This document shows, piece after piece, positions 36,808 through 49,500 of a DNA stretch of 64,000 nt. The DNA is from Paralvinella palmiformis (Eukaryota; Annelida; Polychaeta; Terebellida; Alvinellidae), in assembly GCA_025642065.1 (NCBI GenBank), contig JAODUP010000018.1, forward strand, positions 374,501 to 438,500, written 5' to 3'. The position numbers were made by a program, and so were the translations under genes. The notes beneath the pieces are model-generated. The model saw only the letters and a list, made by a program, of their open reading frames with translations, was not told where the DNA came from and ran no database searches. The stretch's first letter is position 1. Every line of letters begins with the position of its first letter.

Positions 36808-37979
36808 TAACAGAATTGGAATTGATGGGCAACTGCTTATTTAAAAAAAAAGGAATTGGAATTGCTAAATTTACAATTGGAATCGAACTTTGCTACAAAA
36901 AAATTAAATCCACAAATTAATTTACCTTTCATTTTTTAATTAAGAAATATTTCTTATAAAATGCATAACTTTACAATACATTCCTCACACGAAGCACACC
37001 ACAAGGCCACTGGGGGGCGGGCGGAAGAGGATTAAGCCCATCAGACCCCATTTTGGCTTTACTGCTGACAAGACAAACATGACTGATAAACATGACAGGC
37101 ACGACTAAGTTACACATTTCCTCAATATTAAAACTTCAGACATTACAGAGGGTCTGGGCAGATCTCTCATTTGATCAAATCCTTAGTACTTATTGAAGTA
37201 ATCTTTACACATATTTTGTATGGCACTAAACAAATTTGGATCTCTACGAAGCATATATTCCAGAAAGTTTATCAAATTATCTGTTATTTAATTTGTAGAT
37301 GATGCAAGCCTACCGAATGGTGCCAAGTTACCTATGACCTGGATTTACCTTGTTAAGCTGAACTCAGCGTGGTATGAGCACAATACAGAAATGATATTGT
37401 AAGTGGCCACGTCTGGATACTGGTAGTAAGGCATTAAATCAGTGTCACTTTTCTCGGTAGTATAAGTAGGAAATACAACATGATCATCATACAGGGCTTC
37501 CATCAGGTGGATGGATGCTGGCCAACATCTTTATGAATTAGCCTTAGAAATGAGCATGCATTCATGCAGAGTGCGTTTGCAACAAGGAAGCACACAGACA
37601 CACACAGAGACGGAGAGAGTGAGCTCTGTACCTAACCCTGGCTGCACCAGGTTATGGCTTCTAACTGCTGCAGGGGCTTCACCCTTCAGATCATACAGCA
37701 ATGAGATATTAGGACAGGGGGAGGGCCACCTACTCCTTAGAGAAGAGAGCTGACCAGTCGCTGATTTAAGTCCACGGTTGACAGACAATATGGCAACATA
37801 ACTGGATTGTAAACCTATCAACTGTGTGGCCATCAGCACCCACACAGATGGAGAGTCACCGGTCTGATGATATCTGCTCTGCCTACGTATGTCAACCTTG
37901 GCATACAGAACTATTGTACACCATCCAGACAACCATTCATCCAAACACACATTATGTCAGACTGTGTATGCATGTATTC

Positions 37980-38016
<37 letters not shown>

Positions 38017-38037
38017 TAGATAGATAGCTAGATAGAT
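37980..38037. repeat. (TA)n-(GATA)n compound microsatellite
   Basis: About 35 bases of TA, then GATA units with one GCTA variant. Confidence 0.95.
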
Positions 38038-38082
38038 TTCCCTAAAACCATACACATGTACATCCATGACCATCTACTATCA

Positions 38083-38130
<48 letters not shown>
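38083..38130. repeat. (CA)n-(GA)n compound microsatellite
   Basis: About 9 CA units followed by about 15 GA units. The purine run could form triplex DNA. A further CA run of about 25 bases is at 38387-38411. Confidence 0.95.
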
Positions 38131-38132
<2 letters not shown>

Positions 38133-38901
38133 CTGACGTCCTAACTGGTGGGATGGATAAAGGCAGCCAGGCCCCAAAATATTATCATTTAGAGCCGACT
38201 GCTGGTACAGACACCAGGACGCTACCATCTCCAGACAGAGCAAGAGACACGGACACTCACTGTGGAGAGGGGGGGGGGATAGGGATGGTGGACGAGGTCC
38301 CAGTACAGATATCCGAGCCCTGTTATGGTACCACAGATCATAAACCTCTCTCTGATCTACCATCCGCTGTGCCATGATAGTGCGCACACACACACACACA
38401 CACACACACATAGAGAGAAATATCCATGGCGATGTTTAAGTAATGCCAAACTCCGCCAGAATAGGCCCAGCACATCATCGGTTGGCTTCGTTGCCGCCCA
38501 CTGACCGCCAGATTTGCCCAGCCGACGACGCCTCCTGATCTGACCACTTTTAATGAAACAGCGAATAGCCATGTTTGTCTCACTGTATAGACACTGATGA
38601 GGGCCCAGTGTTCCTTGAAATTGAATGCAAACCAAAACATCACATTTAGTTAATGTCTAACGCTCTAAGTAATAAGCATCATCTAACGCAATCAAAGCGA
38701 GGTTCTGCTCTCTTCACTCTGGTACTATGCCAGGATCTGCTACACCGATATAATCATCTTTTTATTGTCAACATATAGCTTATTGCGCCATTGTTATTTT
38801 AAAATGAAAACAAGCTGTTAACTCTATGTGCCAGTAATAGAATTTACCACTGGATGACTGTATGCCGGAAACGTAATAACAATGTAAATATATGCTTGCT
38901 T

Positions 38902-38937
<36 letters not shown>

Positions 38938-40322
38938 ATAATATTGCACATGCACACACATACACAAACAGACTGCTCTCTATGTTAAGATTTCTGTCTG
39001 GGAGCCAACCTGTTCCTAGTTATAGTTATTAAGTCAAATTAAAAAAATAAAATAATTGAAGCAAAGTTACTGTATATACATATCTATGTCTAAAAGTGTC
39101 TTACTGGAGGTAAATTTAAACCATATATGGAGGGGTGACGGTATACTAAGATAATTGTGTATCATAGTATCACAAATTAATAAGTCACACGTCAGAAATG
39201 AGCTGACTGTAGAGGGATGCATATCAAACACGAATGCATAATTTTGTTGCTGAATATAAATATTAATACAAAAATAACTATGAAGTATTTGAATATGAAT
39301 ATTCATGTAAATGTCGAACACTACTCAAATTAATTCACTGGCATAATTTATATAAATTTAATTTTGTGCCTCTTGACCATTAGAAAGTCCTCGAATAATC
39401 TCAGGTAATCTAGTTAAGTACTGATACAACTGCCTGTATATTGACTCAATACACACAAAGGTGTTGAGCCTAACAGCTTCTATTTTGTTGTATAGGTTGC
39501 CGCAGGAGGTTAGAATTGCCTCATCTCAGTGTTCACCTATACAAGGTTTTTCTTTTCTTCAGGTAAATAATATTGACTGTTCAATATTTCTAACAAGGTT
39601 TTTATATAAAACATTTGCATTTACAATGTACACCACCTTTGTATGACTTCTATTAGTAAGGATGCATTAGTAAGTCTATATTATTAATATTATTATTTCA
39701 AGGTTTGAGGCACAAATTTATTATATTGTTGTAATTATTCATAAAATGTTCAGAATTTTTTTGCAAATGCTTGACGTCAGTGTTGGACAATTCTTTGAAA
39801 TAGTCCAATCCTAGATTAGCTGGACAACATTTGTACTACTGTTACATGTTTTTATTATGGCTGCTCCGCCTCTAACATGACTGAAGAATCATTCACCCTT
39901 GATTTTGGACAATTAAAGATGACTATGCTAAAGAACGTTTAGGCACAGCAGAGGTAACAATCCAACGTGTCTAATGATGAAAGAACAGGACCAACTTCCC
40001 TTGTCAATGGTGTGCTGACTAACATCATTTTTAACAGCCAGATGGAATACTCAATACAAAGTTTACCAGTTTCTCTGGTGATTGGATAATTCTTAGACAG
40101 GGTTATATGACTATCATCTGCTATAATAGTTTAACTAGAACAAAAAAAAGGATAATGGAACACTACATTCCCTTCTAGAAGCATAGATCAGTTGATAACT
40201 TTGAGCAAAATGTGGGAAATGACGAATTTGAAAACAAAATAATTCACTGAGAAAGTTCACAGTACATTAACTGTTAGTCAACAAAAAAGTAACATGTGAT
40301 CAATTCAGTTGCAACGTAGGTG

Positions 40323-40354
<32 letters not shown>

Positions 40355-40637
40355 ATGCACACACGCACACATGCATGTATACACACATGCACATGCACCC
40401 ACAAAAGCAAATAAAAGCTCTTCCTCCCTCTATTTATACCCTCTAATCTGCAACCCACTCAATCTCTCCATTTAGGATAATATAGTAATACAGTAATATG
40501 ATATTCTACACCACCACCACCACCACCACCACACACTGTATAATTAAATGGTCAGTGAAATCAAGCAAAGCAGAGCATAAGCAAAGCAGCGGCTAAAAAG
40601 CAAGTAATGATAAAATGTGATTGGTGTCGCCACCTAC

Positions 40638-40667
40638 CAGGCATTGTATCAACTTCAGTCTGAGTGA
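40638..40667 (-). CDS. Candidate 30-nt microexon at splice site A
   Basis: This 30-base segment follows a strong pyrimidine tract and acceptor (TTTTCTCTGTTTCAG) and ends at a GTAGGT donor. It is open, phase 1 in and phase 1 out, and would insert ten residues, VTQTEVDTMP, between exon 42614-42733 and exon 35081-35196. Vertebrate PMCA genes have optional small exons at this exact place (splice site A), beside the acidic-lipid-binding stretch. That position and the phase match make it a plausible real cassette exon. Transcript evidence is lacking. Confidence 0.62.
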
Positions 40668-41882
40668 CTGAAACAGAGAAAATGTTTAGTCACTTAGAAC
40701 ACAACAACTAAATTAATGTGAAATGTGATAATAAGATATGACGGTACAGAAAGAAATGGTCCCCCTACACCCCTCCCCCCCCCAAAAAAAACCACAGCAC
40801 ATTAACCGACTTTAATATGACAAGTTCCTAGGAGCAATGGCTTTGTAATAGCGAAGATAGAAATTGGAAGCAAAACCACTATGTAATTGTTTGGGTGCTT
40901 CAGGAAGCTAGTAGTACACTGCTCAACATTCATATACTAGAAATATATTTATTTGGACATTAAGACATCACAACAACAACAACTCATCAGAGAGACCTAT
41001 ATCCGGAGAGGATTTTTATTTTTAAAAGAATAAAAAATACCGGTAATACAAAAATATGCCTAGAATGCATGGAGTGTTGTCACTTGTGGGTTACTAAAAA
41101 ACGAACAGTACGAACACTTCAATTGTAAAGTGTTACCGATTATACGAGCTACATAATAATGACGGTCTGACACAAAAAGTGATGGATGACAACCAATCAA
41201 CCTGTTCCTTGGATAGAAATCAGGCTGTTGTACAGCTCAATTAAAATAATATTAATATGGTCAATGCGACGTTTTTTGGTCATTGTCAGAATGAGAAAGT
41301 TTAATATTAATTGTGCTGATGAAGACTGTAATAGAGACAACAGACGCATGGTTATACTGCACTGTTTCGAATGAAATTTTGCCACGTGCAGACTTCTGAT
41401 CGAAATATGGTAAATTTCGATCTATAAAATCATTTAGATAATTTATTAGTATGATACAAAGATACATCCAAGTACGATGCTCCAACATCGTACGATCATA
41501 GGATGAAGCAAGACTGCGAGGAGAGGAATATGCAGCACAATATTCTTCATCACAATCAGACACACACTGTCAGCTAGGGACAACTGCCATTATTGTAATT
41601 ACCACCACAAAATAGTAAATTACTTTAGTGATATAAAAATACTATCAGGAAGCAGATTTCGATAAGGTGGTGATTGTATGAAAAATATGACCATGACCAT
41701 TATTTAATTATTATCACCACGACCACCAGCACCACCACCACCACCATCATCATTTTACCATGATAGTACCAGGTAAAAAAAATAATAGAAAACAAGAAAT
41801 CCAGATTCTTTTTGATGGAGATAATTGCTGTATTTTTGCCAGAACAAGAGAGATGGAACAAACACATCCACAAAGGACTTAC

Positions 41883-41903
41883 TTGTTGTTGGAACTTGTG
41901 GTC
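41883..41903 (-). CDS. Candidate 21-nt microexon at splice site A
   Basis: A 21-base segment sits between an AG acceptor (TGCATCCACAG, with a pyrimidine-leaning stretch CTTCTCC upstream) and a perfect GTAAGTCC donor. Phase 1 entry and exit match both neighbouring PMCA exons, so skipping or including it keeps the frame. It would add seven residues, GPQVPTT, to the A-domain to TM3 linker. Such a short motif can occur by chance in a 7.4-kb intron, so this is a candidate only. The neighbouring 30-nt candidate is stronger. Confidence 0.4.
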
Positions 41904-42613
41904 CTGTGGATGCAGTGTGGAGAAGACATGAAAGGTACAAATAAAGACACAATAAAATGGTAACAGAATGTCAGTATGTAATTGTTATATTTTAGCGCCT
42001 AGAAAATGTTTTATCTGACCTCCAATAAGAAACTGAATAATGTGTACGTGTGTCTACGTGTGCACTGTGCATACACACACAAACAAATTCTCTCATTCAT
42101 TCTATATACAGACCGATGCTCAGCTAACAACAGACAAATATCTGTTATTATAAATAATAATTTTATCATAAATACTGAGAAGTATAATACACCTTACCCA
42201 TGGCAAACTAATTAAAAAATGCTAACAAACTAAATACTGGATAAAACATAATTTAATTAGCAATCTTTAATGAAAGCATTGAACTTTTGATCTGTTGAAC
42301 ACCAACATTTAAAGCCACACTTTTCCACTAATTACAGCATTATAAAAAAAAGATGAACTTCCAACAAAACCAAAAAGATGTCTGGTCACTACGATGATCT
42401 AAAGATGTCAAACGAAGCTGTCTGATGTTAGCTGAGCCAAATATCACGTAGTAACACTAAACTCTAACTAGAACATCAAAATAGCAAAATGTCTCTACAA
42501 GGCATTCTAAAGAACGCATATGCCACAGCAAACACTTGCTACACTAAAAAAAAAACGCATCATGTTGCTAGGTAACAGGTTAAGGCAGATGAGCACTGAT
42601 GGTGTGCGCTTAC

Positions 42614-42733
42614 CATTTTTGCTCTTTTTCTCCTCAGCGGCAGCTCCTAGCAGTGCAAAGATGATGCCTGCCTGAGAGTTGATTCCCACTGCTGTGACCA
42701 CCATCTTGCCACTGCCCTCCATCACATGGGTAC
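42614..42733 (-). CDS. PMCA exon: end of actuator domain (THVMEGSG)
   Basis: This 120-nt exon (residues 189-228) is phase 1 in and phase 1 out. It encodes [20 protein letters not shown], followed by [20 protein letters not shown]. It closes the actuator domain and opens the charged cytosolic linker before TM3. The acceptor follows CTGTCGCAG, and the GTAAGC donor leaves one G. In vertebrate PMCAs this donor borders splice site A, and here two small phase-matched candidate exons lie in the intron that follows. Confidence 0.97.
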
Positions 42734-44487
42734 CTGCGACAGTAATAATAATAACAGAGTGATGATTAACTTTATTACACAAAACAAGAAAATATTGTTC
42801 ACTACGTCACGGCAACAACCTTCATCTACATGTTAAATATACTAATGTCTACAATTCAGATCATTTTAAGTGCACGCAACTACGCATGTGAGCTATATCA
42901 TTAATCATGGAAAAAATCCTCAGTACTGATAACCACTTTCCGATTACTTTTTTGTTTAATTTATGTTACGCTATTTTAGTTCTGGTTTATTACTTTCTGC
43001 TCTCTATAAATCCGAACAAATCGCCATAAAAAACTATAAATTATCGCAGTAGTAGTTGTGATAATCTAATTAACTAAAAACAATGTTCAATTTTTTCCTG
43101 TTTGGTTCTAGATATTTATACCTAGGAAAACGCATATCAGCTTGACCCTCATGTTACATAACGTTGCGTGTGTGCATGTATGAGTAGGGTTTCACAACAC
43201 ATCAACACCAAAGGGTAATTTCACGTCAAATCCCTTCATTTGCCGCAGTTTGGGAAGAGGCGCAAGACCAACTCTAAATCTCAAATCCACAGGTATATCT
43301 GTGCATAATAAACTGACTAAAATGTATTCTTATTGCCATCAAATCCCCACCCCCCCAAGCCCAAACCCCCCCACCACCCAAAAAAAAGGGCACACCAAGA
43401 TGGGGAAACAGACCAAAGTATCAACAATGGTCTAAACTATGGGGACCACAGTCCAGCAACGAGCACATCTAATGGATTACAAACCACTGAACATCATCAT
43501 CCAATGGGTTCATGAAGCAAAGTCTTCATATCACTGTGGCCAAGTCTGGCTTACAAAATCACTGACAAATCATTTCTGATCTGTCAGTCTTTCCGGCGGT
43601 GTTTGCTCGGTAAATACTACATCTCTGAGATGAATGTGCCAGCTTCAATATAATTCAGCTTACTTACACAAAGAGAATCACGGGGATTACCTTCGCCTTC
43701 CCTGCGGAATAGAGAAGACCAATACCTGTGTAATGGCATGTTGACTCAAAGCCTACTTGTATTCTTTATTTAAGCAAAATCGGATACAGGAAAAGAGACC
43801 TCCTCGTAAACACCAACTAGTCAAATGCTGTGCAGTCACCTGCACATTGTTCTTGATTTATTATAACATTTATTTTGTAAACAATAAACTAGACGTGTAG
43901 CAAGCTGTGACCCATGACGAAAAGGCAATCTTTAGGCAATTGAAATCTCAGCCGAAACAAGCAACAACAATGGAGAGAAAGCGGTACCATCTGTAAACAT
44001 GATAACAACGCCGTCAAAGCATTGTGGCCTGCCGATGTTCAGTTTCTAAATATTATGACATAATACCACTCCGTCTCCTGGTAACCATCTGTAGGTCTGT
44101 GATCATTCTGTATAATGAGAACAAACAATGCGGGCCATTTCAAAAGAGGCACTTAGTGGCTGGCCGTACTCTAGCTATATCAGAGACACAACAATAGGTA
44201 CATTTACTTCGTTAATGTGTGTTGAGTTATCACACTGTAATGCAAGGCTTGGTATTAGTCAGGCTAAATTATTACGTCATCGTCTGGGTATGCCGCTAGC
44301 TGATTAGCTACGATCATGAACATCAAGAATAACATAAGCTAATGCAGACCCGATAGTTAACACAAACACCTCCAGCATTTATGATAACTTAATGCACTTC
44401 CGGGAAAACTGCTGATTCCATAAACGGCTGCACAACAACAGGAAATCTATATCTGGTTGGCTCTCGCTATCTCAAAGTAAGTCTCAC

Positions 44488-44613
44488 CTGAGAGTAACAC
44501 TGGGTCTATAATTTCGCCCTTTTTAACATGGTCTGACTCTCCAGTCAGTGAGCTCTCGTCTACCATGAGGTCATTGCTTTGTATGACAGCACCATCTGCT
44601 GGTAACAGATCAC
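44488..44613 (-). CDS. PMCA exon: actuator domain with TGES
   Basis: This 126-nt exon is phase 1 in and phase 1 out (residues 147-188). It runs from [16 protein letters not shown] through [15 protein letters not shown] to DPVLLSG. TGES is the actuator-domain loop that drives dephosphorylation of the aspartyl phosphate in all P-type ATPases, so a working pump is expected. The acceptor is AATTTCCAG and the donor is GTGAGA. The middle of the exon ([12 protein letters not shown]) is the least like the vertebrate sequence. Confidence 0.97.
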
Positions 44614-45560
44614 CTGGAAATTAAACGGAAGATAGAACATCTGATTAGTGAAGGAAAATAATAACAACAACAACCTCCAAAATATATTTCCACTAAAATG
44701 GACACAATTGATAATTCCCAATTACATTAATCCAGTTTACTCTCTCACATATATGTGCACGTGCACACACACCCATGTAAATACAGTTTTTTTAACAATA
44801 CAGCTGACACCTGTCTAACAAAGATTTTCTGCATTTTATCACTGTACAGTTTGGCAAGCAAGCATCTAACTAATTACAATGGTGTGCTAGGAGATATCTC
44901 AAATAGTGATGTACATCATGAAGCATTTAACAACGTCATATGTTGTCTGTGCTGAACGAAACAGATATTCACTGCTTCAGTACACTTTAATGATTCCAAT
45001 ACCGTAGCAACACAATAATCAGTCAAACAACGCCATGCCACCAAATCGACGGCGAATGCCAAATATAAAAGCAGCATAATAATTTAATTACACGCCGACA
45101 TTATTCTAATGACATTGCCATCTTCATTCCTTGATTGGATTACGCTAAATACCCACCCACCCTTTGGCCACAAATAGCCGTAATATGCAAAACACGGTTA
45201 TTCCGTATAAATCAATGCAATATCCAGGTCTTCAAAGTACAGTCCATTATCTGATTGACTGGATGCATGATCAGCTACTTTTGCAACCCGTAATAAATAA
45301 TCGAGTATACTGATCATGATATAGAAGACTATCAACAACATGCACAAAACGATGCCAAATATTAATGCAGCCAAATACGGCTTTCAAACCCAAGTATAAT
45401 GTCACACGAGTGCTTATCTCAAACATTAACTAGACCTTCATCCAACCAAATAAGATTCAAGCCCCCTGACGTCTGGATACAGATGACGAGAAACTTATGC
45501 TTCGTGTGAGTGAGTTTTCTGCTTAGCCTCATCACTAGATAATTCTTAAAAAATACTGGT

Positions 45561-45630
45561 ACACTTCGGATTTGAACGCTGAACTAAAGATTTGCAGCAC
45601 AGTCACTCTAACAGTTCCACCACATTAGCA
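45561..45630 (-). mobile_element. tRNA-derived SINE head
   Basis: The minus strand reads GGTGGAACTGTTAGAGTGAC, then GCTGCAAATCTTTAG and the B box CGTTCAAATCCG. This is the same arrangement as at 36741-36807, more diverged. Confidence 0.5.
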
Positions 45631-46312
45631 TCAGAGAAGTGAGTCAGTAGGTTTTAAGGGTTACAGAATAAAAAGGGTAATTTAATGTCGGCCAGTTTTA
45701 CTCAACTCACACAAGATGCAATGGGGAAACGTCGGGTCAATTTATAGCTCCCCACAACCACAGGGGATTCATAACCATCAGTGGAGGGAAAAGTCCAGCA
45801 AAAGATCTCTATGTACGCCTTTTTTTTCTAGCCGACTTCTGTTTGAGACCGTTTTAACAATACCATCTCCAAATATGAACCGCAGCCAATTGTAGAGAGG
45901 GTGGCCAAGTCTGATCAATAGAGATGATGTGCTGGTGTCCATCGTGCCATTAGATTCCCACTGGCCATTTCTATCATCATCCTAATGGTTATAGTAATGA
46001 GATCATTTCGTGGTAGCTGTGACAAACAGCTCATAAAAGGTGTGTGTGTCCTGATTGAGAATGTGTGCCATTAGTTGGCGATCCGACTATAGACGTTCAA
46101 GGCACCAGTGGGACAATGATCACTGGCATGTCATGTTAAAGATGTGCACAATATACTAAACCCATCAGTACGTTCGTTTTGTGAAGTATGCTAAAACGGT
46201 AGGATCCAGAAAAACCTTTTAACTCTCGACAATGGTGTCAATAACCAGAATGGTTCTAGCTAACGATGACACACGTTGGACAACAGTGATGCCAGAACTT
46301 CACTATACGTAC

Positions 46313-46549
46313 CATATTTAACTTGACAGATGTCGCCTACAAGCAGATCTCCAACAGGCAACTGTAATGCCTCTCCATTTCTAATCACAGAAAACTTGTG
46401 CTCGTGCTCAATTTTATTTTGTAATCCTCTGAATTGTTTTTCTTTGCGCCAGTCATTAAAAGCAGTAACAAACACAACAACAAACACTGCCACCAATATG
46501 GCGACACCCTCGATCCAGCCAGCCTCTGATTCTGAGTCATCGCTGCCAA
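46313..46549 (-). CDS. PMCA exon: extracellular loop, TM2, start of A domain
   Basis: This exon covers residues 68-146. The acceptor is TTTTTCAG and the donor is GTACGT after TATG, so it enters and leaves in phase 1. It encodes an acidic [15 protein letters not shown] loop, the TM2 helix ([16 protein letters not shown]), the PMCA signature [13 protein letters not shown] and the first strands of the actuator domain, ending in DICQVKYG. The extracellular loop is shorter than in vertebrate PMCAs. The intron upstream is about 4.9 kb. Confidence 0.97.
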
Positions 46550-49500
46550 CTGAAAAATACACAAAATGTTCTGTTTAGCGTTGAAATATTCATGGTGACA
46601 ATGAAATCTTGTTACAATAGATGAAACCACAGACAATAATGGGTTAGTTTTCATCCATGCATATTAAACTTAGGAATAAATTCATTATGGGGATTAACAT
46701 TTCAGACACGGAAGTTATAATATGATTAACTGAATAAAAGCTACGACGATATTACCGAAAGTGGCTTTATTATATTGTGGCTAGTATTCATGCACTACTC
46801 TATCGTGATAAGCAAACATACAAACTACTATGCAATACAAAAGAGCTGTTCTGTTTTATGGGCATGCATCTACACTGCCTAGTACTTCATGTTTTACCAT
46901 TGAAAACGAAAGGGTCCCAAAACCAGTTGATTCTGAAAACCTGGATGTTCAGGCATGGCAAAGGCTAGATATCTGTAAGACCAAGCTTATCGGAAATGAG
47001 TGACCACAACTGCTTGCATCTAACAGACCATGCGCTTCATGGCCAAACACAGAAAACCTGAATGGGTTCCATCTGCTACTATGAACAGCCACTGCTCAAG
47101 CAAGCAACACTGACCATAGCTTCATGACAACCTATCCATTACCCTTGTATTCATTCAGCATGGTCAATCAATAGCCACAGTAATGCATCATGCACAATTA
47201 TGGTGCGGGCACATACACACACACAGACACACACCTTGATAATATTGCCATCAAACACCACAAGAATGAAGCCGAAACAAGCATCTAATCATTATAATCG
47301 AGTTATACTCGGTCATTACACATTTCTTGTATTTATTTTAACAAACAAATTATAACAATCAAAACGTCTTAACACAAATAAAAAAAACAGGTAACAGAGT
47401 GTGTTTAATATGAAAATTTTCACTGATAAAACAGGTTTCTCTTCCATCTGATGCTCGATTTGCGAGACAGGCAAGACAGATAACCACCCGGGGTTGTTCA
47501 ATCGATGATGTCATCATTTCGACATAATCTGCCATATGAAGTTCAGATCTTGCCGGCCTACGGGAAGACGGATCGCTTCAACACACACACACACACACTA
47601 CCGGCTGATTCAAAAGAGGTCCTCACTCCTTACCACTTTAACAGCAAAACAAATCTACCACATAATAATATCATCCGCAATATGCCACGATGCCCACATG
47701 ACACTTCACTCAAGTACACTGAGGTTCAGCAAAATGCTGAATGGACAAATCCTGCTATTTGTGAACTCCTCTAGAGCCAAACAAAAATCAGTGACATTGA
47801 TGGCTGATGATTGCTGGTGATACATTGTAAGTGGACACTGACAGGTCCTGTAAACAGACCAGGGTGAGGATGGGAATGTACTATCAGGTAAGAACAGGCA
47901 CATGTCACAGAAGAACATGGACCACTAAAGCTTGCCATCAAAAAGGTTTCATTCATTCACGATTATCTGAACAAAACAGCACAAGCCTGAATGTAAATCT
48001 TAAATTCAATTCAAAATGAAAGTAAACATGGCTAGTCTATAGCTATTATATTTTACAGTAAAATGACCAAAACCAAACAATTAATATAAAGATTACTAGA
48101 TAGTAAATCAGCTTCTGTTTGACGAGTATATTTTTATTGGTGTGAATCAACATTAAATTATCACTGATATTCTCTTAACATCCAGTTAGTTTTATTAACA
48201 GCAGCAAACAAGATCATTCTCAAAGTATTCAACATAATCTACTCTCCATTAACACATTTGAGCTTACAGTTTGCCCACCAGAGATTACTGTCCTTGGTCG
48301 ATGTTGTGCATTAATTCTTCCTCACTGTTGGCTTACTTCGTTATCCATTTTTAATACTTCACTTTCGAGGTTCTACCACCCATTTTAGACCCATTCCGCT
48401 GTAACAATGATTCTGCCAGCCGGCCCGGTGATATTGGTGATATTGTTGTTTCGGGGGAGGAGCACTTCGTGCTGGCAAGAGCCGGAATAAATAGCCTAGG
48501 GCAGACAGCCTTGAGGGAGCTGATTTTCAGCAACCATCAAACTTAATCAAACACCAGTAGATGATACAAGCCGCCCACAACTCAACGTGAGCTACGCGAT
48601 ACGCGGACATTTCTCAGCCAGGCTAACAGTATTAGTTGAGAGCCTGTTAAAGCCGGTGGCTGGGGATGTTCTGCTGCGAGATGTCACATTTCTCCCATCC
48701 ATCTTACAGCATTCTCCACAACAACCAGGTGACAGTAGCTTTGTAAGGCTGTCTATCAGCAGACGATCATCGAGGAGGAAACAATCACAGTAATATTTAT
48801 CTATCTGATGGAATATTGCCACCACCACCACCACCACATCACACCCCCACCCTCCAATGCAGACCTTCCCAACATCGCCAGTATTCCTCTGGCATTATCA
48901 TAACTCAGCCGGTATTGGACACAAAGGATTAGGGGACGGCTACAGTTCAGAAGCATCCCACTTCAGTCCGGATTTACTGCTTCTGGTATCAGCAGCAACC
49001 AATCCTGATCCCTGCCCACAGTGACTGTAATCTGAAAAACGTGAAAGTGAGCCGGACGGAAATGCACTGAACCATCAAGATAGGTTCGGTGGAGACCAGG
49101 ATCGGTGCACTAACCCAAGCAACAATACTGTTCACAATCTCTAAGTATCAGATAATGAGTGTATACACCTGGAATATACACCTCCTATGGCACCAGAATA
49201 CCACTAGTCTCGGCTGTACTTGGTATATAACCCTGACTTTTTGAATTAACAATTTACAGAGATGTAACCTTTTGATTAATTGTAATATGATATTGTTGCT
49301 GCCGGTAAAGTCAACAGCTCTTGGACAATGATAGATGTGAATCGTGTGGCAAAATGAGATGGTACCCCGATGTATCACCAACAGTTCTGATGAATACTTC
49401 AAACTATCAAAACAGAGAATGATCCAAAATAATTCTGTGTGCATGTGCATGTATGGGTGCATTTGTATGACAGAAAGACATATAAGCACACGCACACTGA

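Larger units (their letters stand above)
35197..42613. other. PMCA splice-site-A intron region, 7.4 kb
   Basis: It contains two candidate microexons, one SINE head, compound microsatellites at 38.0-38.4 kb, a CA run at 40.3 kb and (CAC)n near 40.51 kb. The rest shows no recognised feature. Confidence 0.6.
42734..46312. other. Two PMCA introns around the TGES exon
   Basis: Apart from the exon at 44488-44613 and a SINE head at 45.6 kb, nothing was recognised. A C-rich patch lies at 43.34-43.38 kb. Confidence 0.6.

Noticed and set aside
48351..48533. 60-codon minus-strand frame in a PMCA intron
   Set aside because: Considered as a transposase fragment or an extra exon, but no motif or in-phase splice sites support either.
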